Assembly (NCBI GenBank): GCA_029379385.1
Contig: CM055608.1
Location: forward strand, 19,838,350-19,902,349
Source of the DNA: Quillaja saponaria
Taxonomy: Eukaryota > Streptophyta > Magnoliopsida > Fabales > Quillajaceae
Direction: 5' to 3'
DNA: 64,000 nucleotides
Shown: piece after piece, positions 11,594-23,214 of the stretch
How the letters are laid out: the number at the start of each line of letters is the position of its first letter
How positions within the stretch are numbered: position 1 is the stretch's first letter
The notes under the pieces: model-generated
The model's input: only the letters and a program-made list of their open reading frames with translations
The model's database searches: none
Told to the model about the DNA's origin: nothing
Position numbers and translations under genes: made by a program

Positions 11594-13258
11594 TTAAAAG
11601 TGGTAATCAAAATTTTGTTGAGACAATGGTTTAGTGAATGGATCTGCTATATTATCATTTGTTGGTACCTTTTGTATATGCACATCACCCCTATTAATGA
11701 TTTCTCTAATCAAATGAAAATGCCTCAGAATGTGTTTGGTTTTCTTGGTGAGACCTTGGTTCCTTTGCTTGTGCTATGGTTCCATTGCTATCACAATATG
11801 AGGATACTGGATTAACAAAATTAAGAACCACATCAAACTCATTGATGAACTTTCTCATCCAAACAGGTTAGTTGGCAGCTTCATTGGCAGCAATATATTC
11901 AGCCTCAGTGGTTAAGTTTGCAATAGTGTCTTGTTTGAAACTTTTCCAATGCACCACTCCACCATTTAAAGGTGAATACATACCCTGATATAGACTTACT
12001 ATCATCCTTATCAGATTGAAAACTTGAGTCTGTAAAGGTATCAATTTTCAAATTTGATCCTCCATAGATGAGAAACAAATATTTAGTCCTTCTTAAGTAG
12101 TTAGAAATGTTCTTCACTGCTTTCTAATGACATTCACTGGGATTAGATTGATATCTGCTTGTTACACTAAGTGCATAAACAACATTAGGTCTAGTACATA
12201 CCATAGAATCATGATAGATCCTATTACCGAAGCATACGGGTATTCTACTTATTAATTCTCTTTCTTGAGGTTTTTGAGGTAACATCTTCTTAGAAAGAGT
12301 GATTCTATGACTCATAAGCAAATAACCTTTCTTGGAAGTATTCATACTGAACCTCTTCAATATTTTATCTATGTATGTAGATTGGAACAAGCCAAGCAAC
12401 CTTTTAGATTTATCTCTATAGATCTTAATCCTTAAGATATAGGTAGCTTCACCCAAATCTTTCATGGAGAAGTTCTTTGATAGCCAAACCTTAAATGATT
12501 GTAACATAACTACATCATTCCCAACAAATAGTATGTTATTCCGCATAGAAGATCAAGAAAGCAACAGCAGTTCCCACTAACCTTTTTGTATACACAAGGT
12601 TCATCCGGATTCTTAATAAAATCAAACTTTTAAATTGTTTCATTGAAAAAGATGTTTCAACTTCTTGAAGCTTGCTTGAGTCCATAAATAGATCTCTGTA
12701 GCTTGTATACTTTGTGTATGTCATCACTAGATATAAAACCCTTAGGTTGTGTCATGTACACATCCTCCTCAATGTTTCAATTGAGAAATGTAGTTTTTAC
12801 ATCAATTTGTCATATTTTATAATCATAGTACGCAAGGTAAAATTCTAATGGATTTAAGCATAACTACAAGAGAAACTGATTTCATCAAAATCAATTCCTT
12901 GTTTTTGACTATATTCTTTTACCTATTAGTCTTGCTTTATAGGTTTCAACCTTTCTATTTACTCTAATTTTCTTTTTGAAGACCCATTTACAACTTATAG
13001 GTACTATACCTTGAGGTGCATTAACCAAAGTCCATACTTTGTAGAGTACATGAAATCCATTTCAAATTTCATGGCTTCTTGCCACTTCTTAGAGTCAATG
13101 TCATACATTTCCTCTTTATAGATAGTAGGATCCTCATTAATTATGAGTTGACCCTTATCACCCCTAATAAGAATTCCATTATAACTCTTAGATGGTTTAG
13201 GTACCCTTCTAAACCTACGTAAAAGTTGTGTACTTTGAGATTCCACTTCAATAGGCAC
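11594..13258 (-). pseudogene. Copia-1 reverse transcriptase and RNase H (broken)
   Basis: Reads from 13258 downward. The start shows the pre-RT linker and the KKWQEAMKFEM motif that opens copia RT. Around 12700 the SIYGLKQAS-type motif is readable in one frame. At about 12540-12556 the catalytic YVDD box is destroyed: the codons read Tyr-Ala-Glu and an extra base shifts the frame, after which ILFVGND resumes. KDLGEA and the palm/thumb segment follow (12124-12546). RNase H continues with SGYVFT (about 11965-12005), EAEYIA (about 11885-11910) and a C-terminal NIADPFTKPLS near 11620-11650. At least one frameshift and several stops interrupt the frame, so it is not functional. Confidence 0.85.
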
Positions 13259-14423
13259 CTAAAGGTGGCGGTATATCATTTGCTTGTGGTTCTTGAGATA
13301 TCTTATCAAGTTCTATTTTGCTCCCACTATTTCCTTCCAATATAATCTATTTTTGTAGAAATATATAATGTTTTGAACACTTTTTGTTCTAATAGGTGAT
13401 AGAAATAATATCCAGCAGTTTCCTTAGGATATCCCACAAACTTGCACTTATCAGATTTTACTTCTAGCTTTTCTGATTGTAACCTTTTTACATATGCAGG
13501 ACAACCCTAAATCTTAATGTAATTAAGATTGGGTTTCTTCTCTTTCTATATCTCATATGGTGTTGATGATATAACCTTCGAGGGTACTCTATTAAGTAGG
13601 TAGGCAGTGGATATTAGGGCATAACCCCAGAAAGAGGTAGGAAGATTAGTGCAACCTATCGTGGACCGAACTATGTCTAACAATATTCAGTTTCTCCTTT
13701 CTGACACACTATTTATTTATGGTGTTCCAAGATGAGTCCACTGAGAAAGAATTTCATTCTCTTTTAAATGATCAAGAAACTCATCAGACAAGTATTCACC
13801 TCCTCGATCTGATCAAAAAGTTTTAATACTCTTCCCCATTTGCTTTTCAACTTCACTTCTAAATTTTTTGAACTTTTCAAATGATTCAGATTTATACTTC
13901 ATTAAGTATACATACCCATACCTAGAAAGGTCTTCGCTAAACGTAATAAATAATGAGTAACCTTCTCTAGCGGTGACTGTTAAGGGTACATTACACATCA
14001 GTATGCATTAACTTTAATATATCTGCAGCTCTTTCACCATGTCCAATAAATGGAAATTTAGTCATTTTTCTTATGAGACAAGCTTCACAAGTTGGATAGG
14101 TTTCAAAATCCTTTAAGTCTAAATAACTTTTTTTCACCTAACTTGTGAACTATATCTTCATTTATATGACCTAGTCTTAAGTGCCATATATATGAATTAT
14201 TTACTTGATCTTTTTTCCTTTTGTTTGAATGTTCGATATTAAGTACATTACCATACATATTAAGAATATAAAGAGTATCATCTAAAATACCAGTACCATA
14301 AAATTCATTACGGAAATAAATCAAACAACATTTGTTTTTAAGAGGAAATTCATAACCCTCTCTATCAAGTTTAGAAATAGAAATAATGTTCTGAGCTAAA
14401 ACTAGGTATGTAAGAACAATCAT
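13259..14423 (-). pseudogene. Copia-1 GAG-pre-integrase and integrase (broken)
   Basis: From 14423 downward the frame shows the GAG-pre-integrase domain with HLRLGHI, followed by the CEACLIRKMTK zinc-binding half (about 14060-14100). The integrase core continues near 13813-13998 (YSLFITFSEDLSRYGYVY) and across a stop into SDRGGEYLS (about 13790-13812), which carries the second catalytic Asp region. Further copia integrase C-terminal blocks such as LLNRVPS (about 13590) and GCPAYV (about 13490-13510) are readable with stops between them. Confidence 0.85.
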
Positions 14424-14559
14424 TAAGTTCTAAAGTTTTTTCAAATGGTAAAACTAAGCAATAGGTTCCCACAAGCTAGTGCAGCAATCTTTTGCTCTAT
14501 TTCCTAGTCATAAGTGCACTTCACCTTTGCTCAGCCTTCTATTTCTTCTCATTCCTTGC

Positions 14560-15478
14560 ATAGAATTGCATATGTGAGAACCACTACCAGTATCTAATAC
14601 CCATGAAGGAGAATCATTAATAGTTACATTAACTTCAATAATGAAAATATGAGACATGCCTTTAGAAGGTTTGTTCTTGAAACTTGCAAGATACTCCTTG
14701 CAATTTCTCTTTTAATATCAATCCTTGCCACAATGGAAGCATTGTCCCTTATCATTGGCCTTGGTAGGTTTCTTAATACCATTATTAGGCTTGTGTAGCT
14801 TCTTTTCCAAATCCTTCTTTTTAGAAGAACTCTTGCCTTTTCTAGACTTTGAAGAGCTACTACATACATAATGTGGTTTTGTTCCTTCTTAATAGATGGG
14901 CTAACAATTTTTAGCATGTTAACAAGGTCAGGAAGTGAAGCTTCTAACTTGTTTATGTGAAAGTTCATACAAACTGCTAGTAAGTGTCAGGTAAAGATTG
15001 CAGGATCAAATCTGTATATAATTCAGTGTCCATATTGAAGCCTAGTTTTTTTAACTGCTCAATAAGTTCAATTATCTTTAGTCCATGTTCATAGACAAAT
15101 GATTGTTCAGTCATCGTAGCCTTGAAAATATTTCTAGATATCTGATATCTAGTTATGTGACTATGCATCACCATAAAGTTCATGTAGATGCTTTATGATA
15201 GCTAAAACATGCTCTATTTTATTATGTTATTTCTGAAGCTCATTTGACATAGATGCTTACATGTAGCATACAGCTTTTATATGATGCTCTTCACATCTAA
15301 AATAGGCATTTGCTTCTTCAGCTGATGAATTCTCATCAAGAATTTTAGGAATAGGAGCCTCAAGGACATAACCTATCCTTTTAGAATTGAGAACAATTCT
15401 CAAATTCCTAAGCCAATTCATATAATTTGGTCTAGTCAAGCGATTTGTTTCTAAAATACGGGTAAGTGATTTTGCCAT
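14560..15478 (-). pseudogene. Copia-1 gag and aspartic protease (broken)
   Basis: Starts at ATG 15476-15478, just below the structured leader. The first 73 codons give the gag N-terminal part with NYMNWLRNLRIVL, typical of UBN2-type copia gag. The gag core continues in 14977-15183 (after a stop and frame change) and 14620-14968. A zinc knuckle near 14725-14760 reads CFHCGKD, then a stop, Tyr where the family has His, another stop, and KRNC, so zinc binding is lost. The protease active site SWVLDTGSGSH is visible at about 14578-14612 with its Asp intact. Confidence 0.8.
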
Positions 15479-16694
15479 GGTGATCTACAAATAATCAACA
15501 AATTATATTAGCATCTATTCGTATTATTAACTACCAAATAGATTTGGTCTTTTAATCTAAATGGTACCTTCCACTATTTTTTTTGGTTTCCATTACCCTC
15601 TAAAAATGGAAAGTAAGGCCCTATTGGAAGGTTACTTAGCGGGGATTAAGATTCCATCATATATACAAATAGCCATGTGTGACACAACAAACCAAAAGTA
15701 TTTGATAGGTAGATAACTATTATCAATTTCATCATATGAAATTCTTAATCATATTTAGTCTTTTAAAATTATGTAATCATATGTGACACAACAAATTACA
15801 TAATTTTTAGTTAAGTTACTGCCACTATTCGCAACAAGTATATCCCAATATATATAATTCTTGTGTGACACAACAAAATTATATAATCAAGATATCTCAT
15901 AAGCATCTACTATGCATAGATAATATAAATTATCTTATAATTGCAAATCATGTGTGACACATCAAATTAACAAATCACAAGATAATTTCCAAGATTATCT
16001 ATAATAGTGGAATGCTATGAATTTCATTCTTATAATGAATTTAATTACAACTTAATATTTCTATATTTGATTAAGAGGGATTCTTGATTAAATTTTAATT
16101 TATTTATGACTCATCGTACATATACCATATATATCATTTATGAGTTAGGCATGCATCAACATATATTTTAATATACATATAATGCTATCATGGTGGATGA
16201 CTATGGACCTTTTCTAAGTTTGATTTACTTGAGCCATAAGTAAATCACTAGGACATTCCTAGGTAAAATTATTACATGAAAATATCTCATACATTCATGG
16301 GTCTTCAATCTTTAAATACAATATGTCACCTTTCTTTAATAAAATTATATCCTATCCTAATAATTTATACATAATATTTATTAAGAAACCTTTAATCAAA
16401 TTCAAGGGGAATTATATAGGAGGGAGATAGAAAATTACAATTGAGAGATAAAATAGAAAGGCAAAGTAAGCAAGCCCCATTTAAAGATTACAACCCAAAT
16501 AATTTTACAACCATTAAAAATAAAATAAAACCCATCGCATAGGTTTAATATCCATACTCATCCACTAATCATCCATACAATCACATTGCATTAAATAAAA
16601 AAATAGTAACTTGATTCCATTCTAATTGTGATAACGCATGAAGTTTCTTAATGTTAAATATTCATGGATTTCTCAAATTCTAATAATATTGGAT
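15479..16694 (-). other. Copia-1 untranslated leader, gag-proximal part
   Basis: No coding potential. Next to the gag start are several perfect small inverted repeats (ACCAAAT/ATTTGGT around 15534-15549; TTTCCATT/AATGGAAA around 15584-15613) and then the four-hairpin array listed separately. The remainder to 16694 is AT-rich with no recognised signal. Assignment to the leader rests on position between gag and the viral insertion. Confidence 0.55.
15663..15990 (-). repeat. Four hairpins with a shared 17-nt loop
   Basis: A 17-nt segment close to CATGTGTGACACAACAA (plus-strand sense) occurs at 15674-15690, 15778-15794, 15860-15876 and 15949-15965, differing by at most one base from that consensus. 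It sits in the loop of an inverted repeat each time. Arms: CAAATA/TATTTG (15666-15671, 15699-15704); a perfect 13-bp pair 15765-15777 with 15795-15807; a perfect 9-bp pair 15851-15859 with 15877-15885; and AATTATCTT/AAGATAATT (15928-15936, 15979-15987) with an imperfect inner part. Arms are unrelated in sequence between hairpins. The loop itself contains TGTG/CACA. Confidence 0.8.
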
Positions 16695-16714
16695 TTAATT
16701 AATAATTAAATATA
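16695..16714. repeat. 20-bp direct repeat, left flank of the pararetrovirus
   Basis: The 20-bp segment TTAATTAATAATTAAATATA is repeated exactly at 23354-23373, on the other side of the viral sequence. It may mark the insertion or repair junction, although the sequence is AT-only and partly palindromic, so coincidence is possible. Confidence 0.5.
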
Positions 16715-16739
16715 TAGACAATTGGCAAATTCCAAAATT

Positions 16740-17630
16740 CCAAGGAATGAAATTTACAAACCCAATTCCATGTTCACCCTTAAAAGTGACCATACTATCA
16801 AACTGTTAAACAAATAATTCCAATTGACTCTGATTATGAAGAAATTCCTTTACTTTAAGACAAATCTTTAAAATTCATAAGCAAAAATACAATTATCTGC
16901 ATCTTGGATGCGTCCAACTTGCAGCAAAACCTCTGACAAGAGAAGGAGTTAACACATCTATTCTCTTATGTCTTCGTGATTGTAGAATGACTAATTTTCA
17001 TGAATCACTATTAGGTACGGTAGAAACTAGTCTCTGTAGTGGTCCGATCTATTTCAATTATTTTCTAAACATGACAACATCTTTGCAAGATAAAAATATT
17101 TTAGATTGTTTAGTTTTAAATGTTAAACTTTCAAATTTTAATATCAAACCCGAATCTTTTCTGATAGCTTTAGTCTATCGTATACAATATAAAGTAATGA
17201 TATATGCTTTTACTTCAAAATCTCTCCAACAAAGAAGAAACGGTGAAACAATAATGTTTTTAACTGATCTTTTAAAAGCAAATGTTACTACTCCAAAATC
17301 AATCTTTTGGGAATAAGTTAATCTCCCTAAAAAATAGGCTTTTGATAAGGCTACGCCTGTTCTTCTTCTATTTCTGAGATTATTCAATACCTTACAGGTA
17401 AAGTAGAAATATCTTTTAATATAACAAATAGTCAAATGAATTTTGGATTAATTTATCAAGACTCATCAAGAAATTCTTGTTCGTCTAGATACTCTTGTTC
17501 TTCCATTCCTTTTACAATTCATCTTCAAGGTTTAGAAAACACATCTAGAATTTCTAGAGCTTTATACACTAAAGAAGATGACAATCATTCTGAGAAAGCC
17601 TCATTCTCCTACTTTTTCATCTTTAAATGA
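16740..17630 (+). pseudogene. Pararetroviral movement protein region (broken)
   Basis: Recognised as a 30K-type cell-to-cell movement protein of Caulimoviridae from the conserved stretch coded at about 16880-17110 and the continuation to about 17630. In plants infected by relatives it moves virus through plasmodesmata. Frame is lost near 16830-16850 (a stop in each candidate frame), at 17314-17316 and again before 17436, so at least three open pieces are needed. It is not expressible as one protein. Confidence 0.7.
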
Positions 17631-18130
17631 TAACTTGGAAATCAATACAATTCAAACTGTTTTCCAAATTGATAAAGATTTCCTTAGAAAATACTTTTAT
17701 CAAGAAAAACATAATCTTGAAAGAACTTGGTTTTTTGAAAAATTCAGTGCTTCCAAAAGACAAAAAATCCAAACTTTTTATTACAAATTTATGGAAACTC
17801 GTAAAGTTCATATTCCAGTTCTTTGAATGGTTTGAAGTTTATGCTAAGGATGAAATTATTAATTCAATTTTTCCTTCTCATAAGGCCTTAAAAATTCTTG
17901 CTAATAATTCTGCTGGAAAAATGATTTCTGTACTGGCAATTCCTTTCAAAAATAAATATTTAACTTAAACGGTTAATTCTAAAAACATTCAATCTATTTA
18001 TGAACAAAACAATTATACCAATTATTTTCTTCAAGCTATATGAGATCATCTCTCTGAACCGAGAACTAGTTTACAAAGTGAAAACCTATTTTTACTCCTT
18101 ACCAGATCCCCACAAAGATTAAAAAGAATT
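17578..18130 (+). pseudogene. Pararetroviral polyprotein segment between movement and coat domains
   Basis: Two overlapping open pieces (17578-17826 and 17627-17968) show the aromatic-rich segment seen between movement and coat domains of Petuvirus/Florendovirus-type polyproteins, followed by the EQNNYTN motif near 18000-18022. Function of this segment is not established. Several stops and a frameshift near 17824 are visible. Confidence 0.6.
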
Positions 18131-18279
18131 AGGTTCTAGTTCAAAATCCTCTTCTCAACATGACCTTCTTGATAAAATCTCTAAACAAATTATTCGTACA
18201 GAGAAAAATATTGTCCCCAATACTTTCAACAACCTAAATCAATTAATAACTTAAATAATGCAGGTTCTGTATCCGATAA

Positions 18280-19260
18280 TTCTGAAAAAGTATTTCAAAA
18301 AGAAATTAATCCTATTCAAAATACCAATTGGCGAAAGCCACAAAAATTGTATTATCTTAGAGTCTTTCCTCCTGCCTTAGTCACAAAAAAAAAAAAAAAA
18401 ATCTCAGATAATCAATAATTCTTTTAGTGCAAAAAATATCTATGAATGAAATATATATGGTTAATCTGAATACAATATTCTTAATATGTTGCAGCAAATG
18501 ACCATAGTTAGTACTGCCTATCAAATCTCTCAAAATTGTTCTGATCAATCTATCTTTAATATTTTAGTTGCTGGTTTTACTAGTCAATTAAAAGGTTGGT
18601 GGGATGAACACCTCACTGAAGACTAATGAAACCAAATAAATTTAGCTATCAAAATTGATACTGTAGGAAATCCTCTCATTAACAAATAAGGAAATCAAAT
18701 TCAAGATTCCGTAAATACTCTTATTTATGCTATCACTAAACATTTCATTAGAGATCCGTCTATATAGCATGATAAATTTGCTGAACTCCTTTCCAATCTT
18801 AAGTGTCGTTCCCTAGCTGACTTTAGATGGTATAAAGACACATTCTTTACCAGAATCTTTTCTAGGTCCGATAGTAATCAACCTTTTTGGAAAGAAAAAT
18901 TTCTAGCTGGTCTTCCTCTTTCTTTAGGAGATAAAGTTAGAGAAAAAAATACAAAATATTAACAATGAAATTATTCTGTATGAACAATTGACTTATGGAC
19001 AACTTTGCAGCTATGTCCGGAAAGTTGTTTTAAAAATTTGTCAAGATGACGAAGCTTCTTCTGATTCATCTTAAAAAACTCTTGAATGTAATGTCCTTAC
19101 TAGATAACAAGATCTTCTTTTTGAAGTTCTTACTAACCTTCCAAAGGATAAAGAGAAGAAAAATTATCTCTACAAACTCAAAAACCCCAGAAAAATCAAG
19201 CAAACCACCCCACAACCTTCCAATTGTAACTAATTCTTTCAATCGTTTTATCCAGATATA
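18280..19260 (+). pseudogene. Pararetroviral coat protein region (broken)
   Basis: Readable in pieces: a segment around 18490-18630 and a clearer one at about 18770-19060 containing DFRWYKDTF and FLAGLP, typical of the capsid domain of plant pararetroviruses. Many in-frame stops and an A-run at 18387-18402 interrupt it. I did not see an intact Cys-Cys-His-Cys knuckle after it. Confidence 0.65.
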
Positions 19261-19479
19261 ACTCTGAGAAAAAACTTGTAACCCTTCAAGATCTTCAACA
19301 TGGAATTTTTAAAACTCAAAACTGAAGTCAAGTATCTCAAGAATCAACAACAAGAAAATAATTCAACGATCCAACTTCTTCAAAAAGGAAAGAAAAATCT
19401 GTCTTTTAAAACTTCTTCATCAAAACATTCAGAGTCTTTCCTCTTTAGATGAAAACTTAGATATTTCTAGTGATAATTT

Positions 19480-19830
19480 TTTCAATTTATTCAGTTGGGT
19501 TTCATATCATAAATGGTATATCCCAATCAAACTTATCGTTGGAAAAATTTTGTTCTCGAAATAGTTGCTCTGTTTGATATAGGAGCTGATTCAAACTGTA
19601 TCCTGGAAGGACAAGTTCCAACAAAATTTTATAAAAAAACTTCTGAATGATTAACTTCGGCTAATGGTTCGGAAATCATAATCCATTACAAATATTCTAA
19701 TGTCATAATTGAAAACCCGCATTTACAAATTTCAACAACATTTCTTCTTGCCAAGAACATCACCAATTTAGTAATCCTAGGTATTGATTTCATTAGGCAA
19801 TTAGATCCTTTTTGGGTTAACAAATGAATA
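19480..19830 (+). pseudogene. Pararetroviral aspartic protease (active site altered)
   Basis: A retropepsin-like domain is visible at about 19510-19825. The active-site motif reads Phe-Asp-Ile-Gly-Ala-Asp near 19577-19594: the Asp is kept but the usual Thr or Ser after it is Ile. The later LVILGIDF block near 19770-19795 matches the second conserved hairpin. A stop near 19648 breaks the domain. Confidence 0.7.
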
Positions 19831-20079
19831 TTTAAAGAAGTTATGGGTCAAATCGTTTCCTTCCCTTTACATAAAAAATTCACTTTTAGGTATCTCAATC
19901 TTATTGTAAATAAACAAAAACAAATCAATTTCCTTTATAATGAAATTTCTTGCAAAAGAATAGAAACTCAACTCAATGATTCAATCATTAAAAACAAAAT
20001 AAAATTTTTTGAAGAAAAACTTCATTTGCAAATCTATTCTGATCTTCTGAATGCTTTCTGGAAAAGAAAATAACATATG

Positions 20080-21397
20080 GTTGATCTCCCTTATGAAAAG
20101 ATTTTTTATGAAAGGCAAATTCCTACAAAGGCTCGTCCAATACAAATGAATCAAGAAATGCTTAACTTATGTCAAAAAGAAATTAGTGATATTCTTTCCA
20201 AAGGAATAATTCGCAAGAGTAAGAGTCCTTGGTCCTGTTCTGCTTTTTAATAAAAATGCAAAGATTGAACGCAGTACCCCTCGTTTAGTCATCAATTATA
20301 AACTTCTCAATCAGGCTTTTCAATAGATCAGGTATCCTATTCCTCACAAGAAAGATCTTCTCAATAAATTGTATTCCTCAAAACTGTTTTCAAAATTTAA
20401 TCTAAAATCAGGTTTTTGGCAAATTCAAATCAAAGAATCTGATAGATATAAAACTACATTTACTATTCATTTTGGTCAATACAAATGGAATGTGATGTCT
20501 TTTGGATCAAAATATGCTCATTATAAATTCCAAAGAATTGCGAACGATATTTTCAATCCCTATACAAAATTTATCACAGTTTATATTGATGATGTTCTAA
20601 TCTTTTCACAAAATATTGATGAAAATTTCAAACATCTCAATATTTTTTTTGATATTACAAAGTAAAATGGTTTGGCTGTTTCCATAACAAAATTCAGTAT
20701 TTTTTAAATAACAATAAAGTTTCTTGGTCACAATATTCACCACGGAACTATTACTCCAATCAATAGAGTTATCTAATTTGCTGACAAATTTCCTGATCAA
20801 ATCATTGATAAAACTCAATTACAATAATTTATGGGTTGTCTCAATTATGTTTTTGATTTCTTTCCAGGTGTCAGTAATCTTATCAAACCACTACATGACA
20901 GACTAAAGATATATCCTCCTCCCTGGTCTGACATCCATACCAATATTGTTAAGCAAATTAAGCTTCGGGTCAAGCATTTACCATGTTTGTATCTTCTTAA
21001 TCCTACAACATTCAAAATTGTTGAAACAGATGCTTCAGACATTGGTTATGGTGGCATTCTTAAGCAATCCATTAATGGCAAACTGCATATCATTGCATAT
21101 GCATCAAAATATTGGAATTCTGCTAAACAAAATTATTCTACCATCAAAAAAGAAATTTTAGCAATTGTTTTGTGCATTTCCAAATTTCAAAGTGATTTAC
21201 TAAATCAAAATTTTTTAGTTAAAGTAGGTTGCAAATCTGCAAAACAAGTTTTACAAAAAGATGTTAAAAATTTAGCATTAAAATTTTTTTTTGCCCAATG
21301 GCAAGCAATTTTATTTGTTTTTGATTTGAAATTGAATATATCAAAAGTAGCTCCAATTCTATTTCGATTATCTTACTCGAGAATTTTTGCATGGTAG
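20080..21397 (+). pseudogene. Pararetroviral reverse transcriptase and RNase H (broken)
   Basis: RT is readable from about 20085; the piece at 20369-20665 has FNLKSGFWQI and the catalytic YIDD box near 20582-20594 intact. After a stop at 20663-20665 the thumb continues to about 20830, and 20831-21397 holds the connection and RNase H with ETDASDIGYGG (about 21025-21057) and the KKEILA segment (about 21147-21165). This block ends in a stop four bases before the next ATG. Frameshift near 20240 and further stops show decay. Confidence 0.85.
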
Positions 21398-21401
21398 ATA
21401 A

Positions 21402-22740
21402 TATGCCAAGAAAAAAGAAAGAAAAAAAGGTTGAACCTTCTCAAAAATCAAAAATCCAATCCAATGAGGGACTATCCAATTTCTCAGCTCAATCAATTTA
21501 AAAACAATCTAAAGAGTTTTATGCCTTTCCTATAGAGACACTTTTAGCTATTCAACAATCAATCCAAAAATCTCTAATACTTTCAAAACAATCTTGGGCT
21601 GACATTGCTGATGAAGAACAATTAAAGATTGTTGCCCCTCCTAATCCAAAAGATTGTATCCAGTTCAAGCAGGATGACCTATCTCAGGCTATTAGCCAGT
21701 TAGCCCAATCAGCGACAACAATACCTTTAGATAAGGAACTTGTTTCTTAAACTTTTCCAATCTCTTCTCAAAAACCTCAATAATTTTATGTGCCAATTTC
21801 TTCAGCCTAAACTATTCTCCAAAATGGAACCCTATTTTTTTACCAATAATCCTCAATTAGTCCATCAAATGGTTTTCCTATCAAATTGGCATTTTATGCC
21901 TATTGACATTTCCAAAACCCATAAATATTAAGGTAATCCTCTCCGTCCTTCTGACTGGAAAGCTGACATTTTCAAAAGACGCAAATTTTCTTAATCTTTT
22001 GATCATATGGGTTATAATTACTGAGACTATCAAACAGCCTGGTACAATGTTTTCAATTTCTAAAACAATGATTATAAACATTCATGGCTTATATTTTTCA
22101 AAAACAAAATCAAATATAATTTCCCTCATTAGTGGTCTCTTCATGGTTTTTGTACAAAAAATCTTCCCAATGAAGTAGCCAACGGTCTACTTTATTTCAA
22201 AAAATATTTTGATGTACGTGATCATAATCCCATACTATTGCATTTCTTCTCAAAATTTGCATTAGCATGGATTTATGCCTAGCAATATAAACACCCTAAA
22301 GACTTCCACGGACACCAAGGTTCTCTACAGAAGATGCCTCCCCTTCTTAGGCAAGGTTCAACAAAATGATGGATAAGTTTTAATGCCACAAAACTTATGC
22401 CACTTCAATTAGAAATTGGTTTCAACAAAATTCCCAGTTTCTAAAAAAGTCTCCCCCAGAAGTCACTCAATTCTTGTAGCAGAAATCTTAGATTTCAGTT
22501 AAGCTAGCTTCTTGTTCAAATAGACAGGAGTATCTTCAGAATCTAAAAACCATGGTTCAACTGTTGCAAGCAGAAAATCATACCAATGATGAAGCCACCT
22601 CTGCCCCTCCAAAATTTGACTGAAAATCAATTTCCAGTTCCTCTTCCAGAACATCTGGAAATGGTTCTACTGAATATACTCAATCTAATAAAGATGACTG
22701 TTACGACATCAATCTTGAAAATGACTAAAACAGTTGAAGT
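21402..22740 (+). pseudogene. Second ORF of the pararetrovirus, unknown function (broken)
   Basis: Begins with ATG at 21402 just after the RNase H stop, with a very Lys-rich start (MPRKKKEKK). Broken pieces continue to about 22730, including a Trp/Tyr-rich segment around 22000-22130. Position and character fit the downstream ORF2 of Florendovirus, whose role is not established. Stops are frequent. Confidence 0.6.
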
Positions 22741-22756
22741 TTTTTTGTCAAATGGT

Positions 22757-22937
22757 ACTGTAGCAATCATTGTGGCAATCACTGTAGCGATTACTGTAGT
22801 AATATTGTAGCAAATCACTGTAGCAAGGTACGACATATTACTATTACAACACGGAGTACTGTAGCATTTTTACTATAGTTTTTTTTTACTGTGGCAGTTA
22901 CTGTTCAAAATAGTGAATTTCAATTTTTTATTTAAAG
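22757..22937 (+). promoter_or_regulatory. ACTGTAGC repeat cluster and TATA-like box
   Basis: At least nine copies or near copies of ACTGTAGCA lie within 140 bp (22757, 22769, 22781, 22793, 22804, 22817, 22858, 22872, 22888), followed by TATTTAAAG at 22929-22937. Located after ORF2, where the pregenomic RNA promoter of pararetroviruses lies. A TATA box with an upstream multi-copy enhancer-like motif is the inference. Confidence 0.45.
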
Positions 22938-23111
22938 AGAGTTGCATCTCTCATTTAGGTTGGTTTTTCATTTAAGAAAAATTCAGAGAATTAGTCTGAG
23001 AGCTTCCCTAGGTAATCCTCTGGAGCTGTCCTTTCATTGAAAAATTCTGTTTTGAAATACAACCAATGACATTCTCTTTCTATCTTTAATTTCTACATTG
23101 CATCTCCTTTC

Positions 23112-23214
23112 CCACGATTAGCGCGTGGATTACCGCCACTTCTCCTCCCTTGTTCATATTTATGCATTTTCCTTCCCTGGATTAGCGGACGGACTACCGC
23201 TGTTTCTCCTTCCC
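23112..23214 (+). repeat. Two-copy 64-bp repeat in the viral leader
   Basis: GATTAGCG followed by GGAYTACCGC and TTCTCCTYCC occurs at 23116 and 23180. Each copy can fold: CCACG/CGTGG (23112-23116, 23124-23128) and AGCGG/CCGCT (about 23183-23200). The surrounding leader is pyrimidine-rich. Confidence 0.65.

Noticed and set aside
15674..15966. CRISPR-like array (four spaced short repeats)
   Set aside because: Plant DNA, only four copies, variable 82-104-bp spacing, and spacers that are the hairpin arms themselves.
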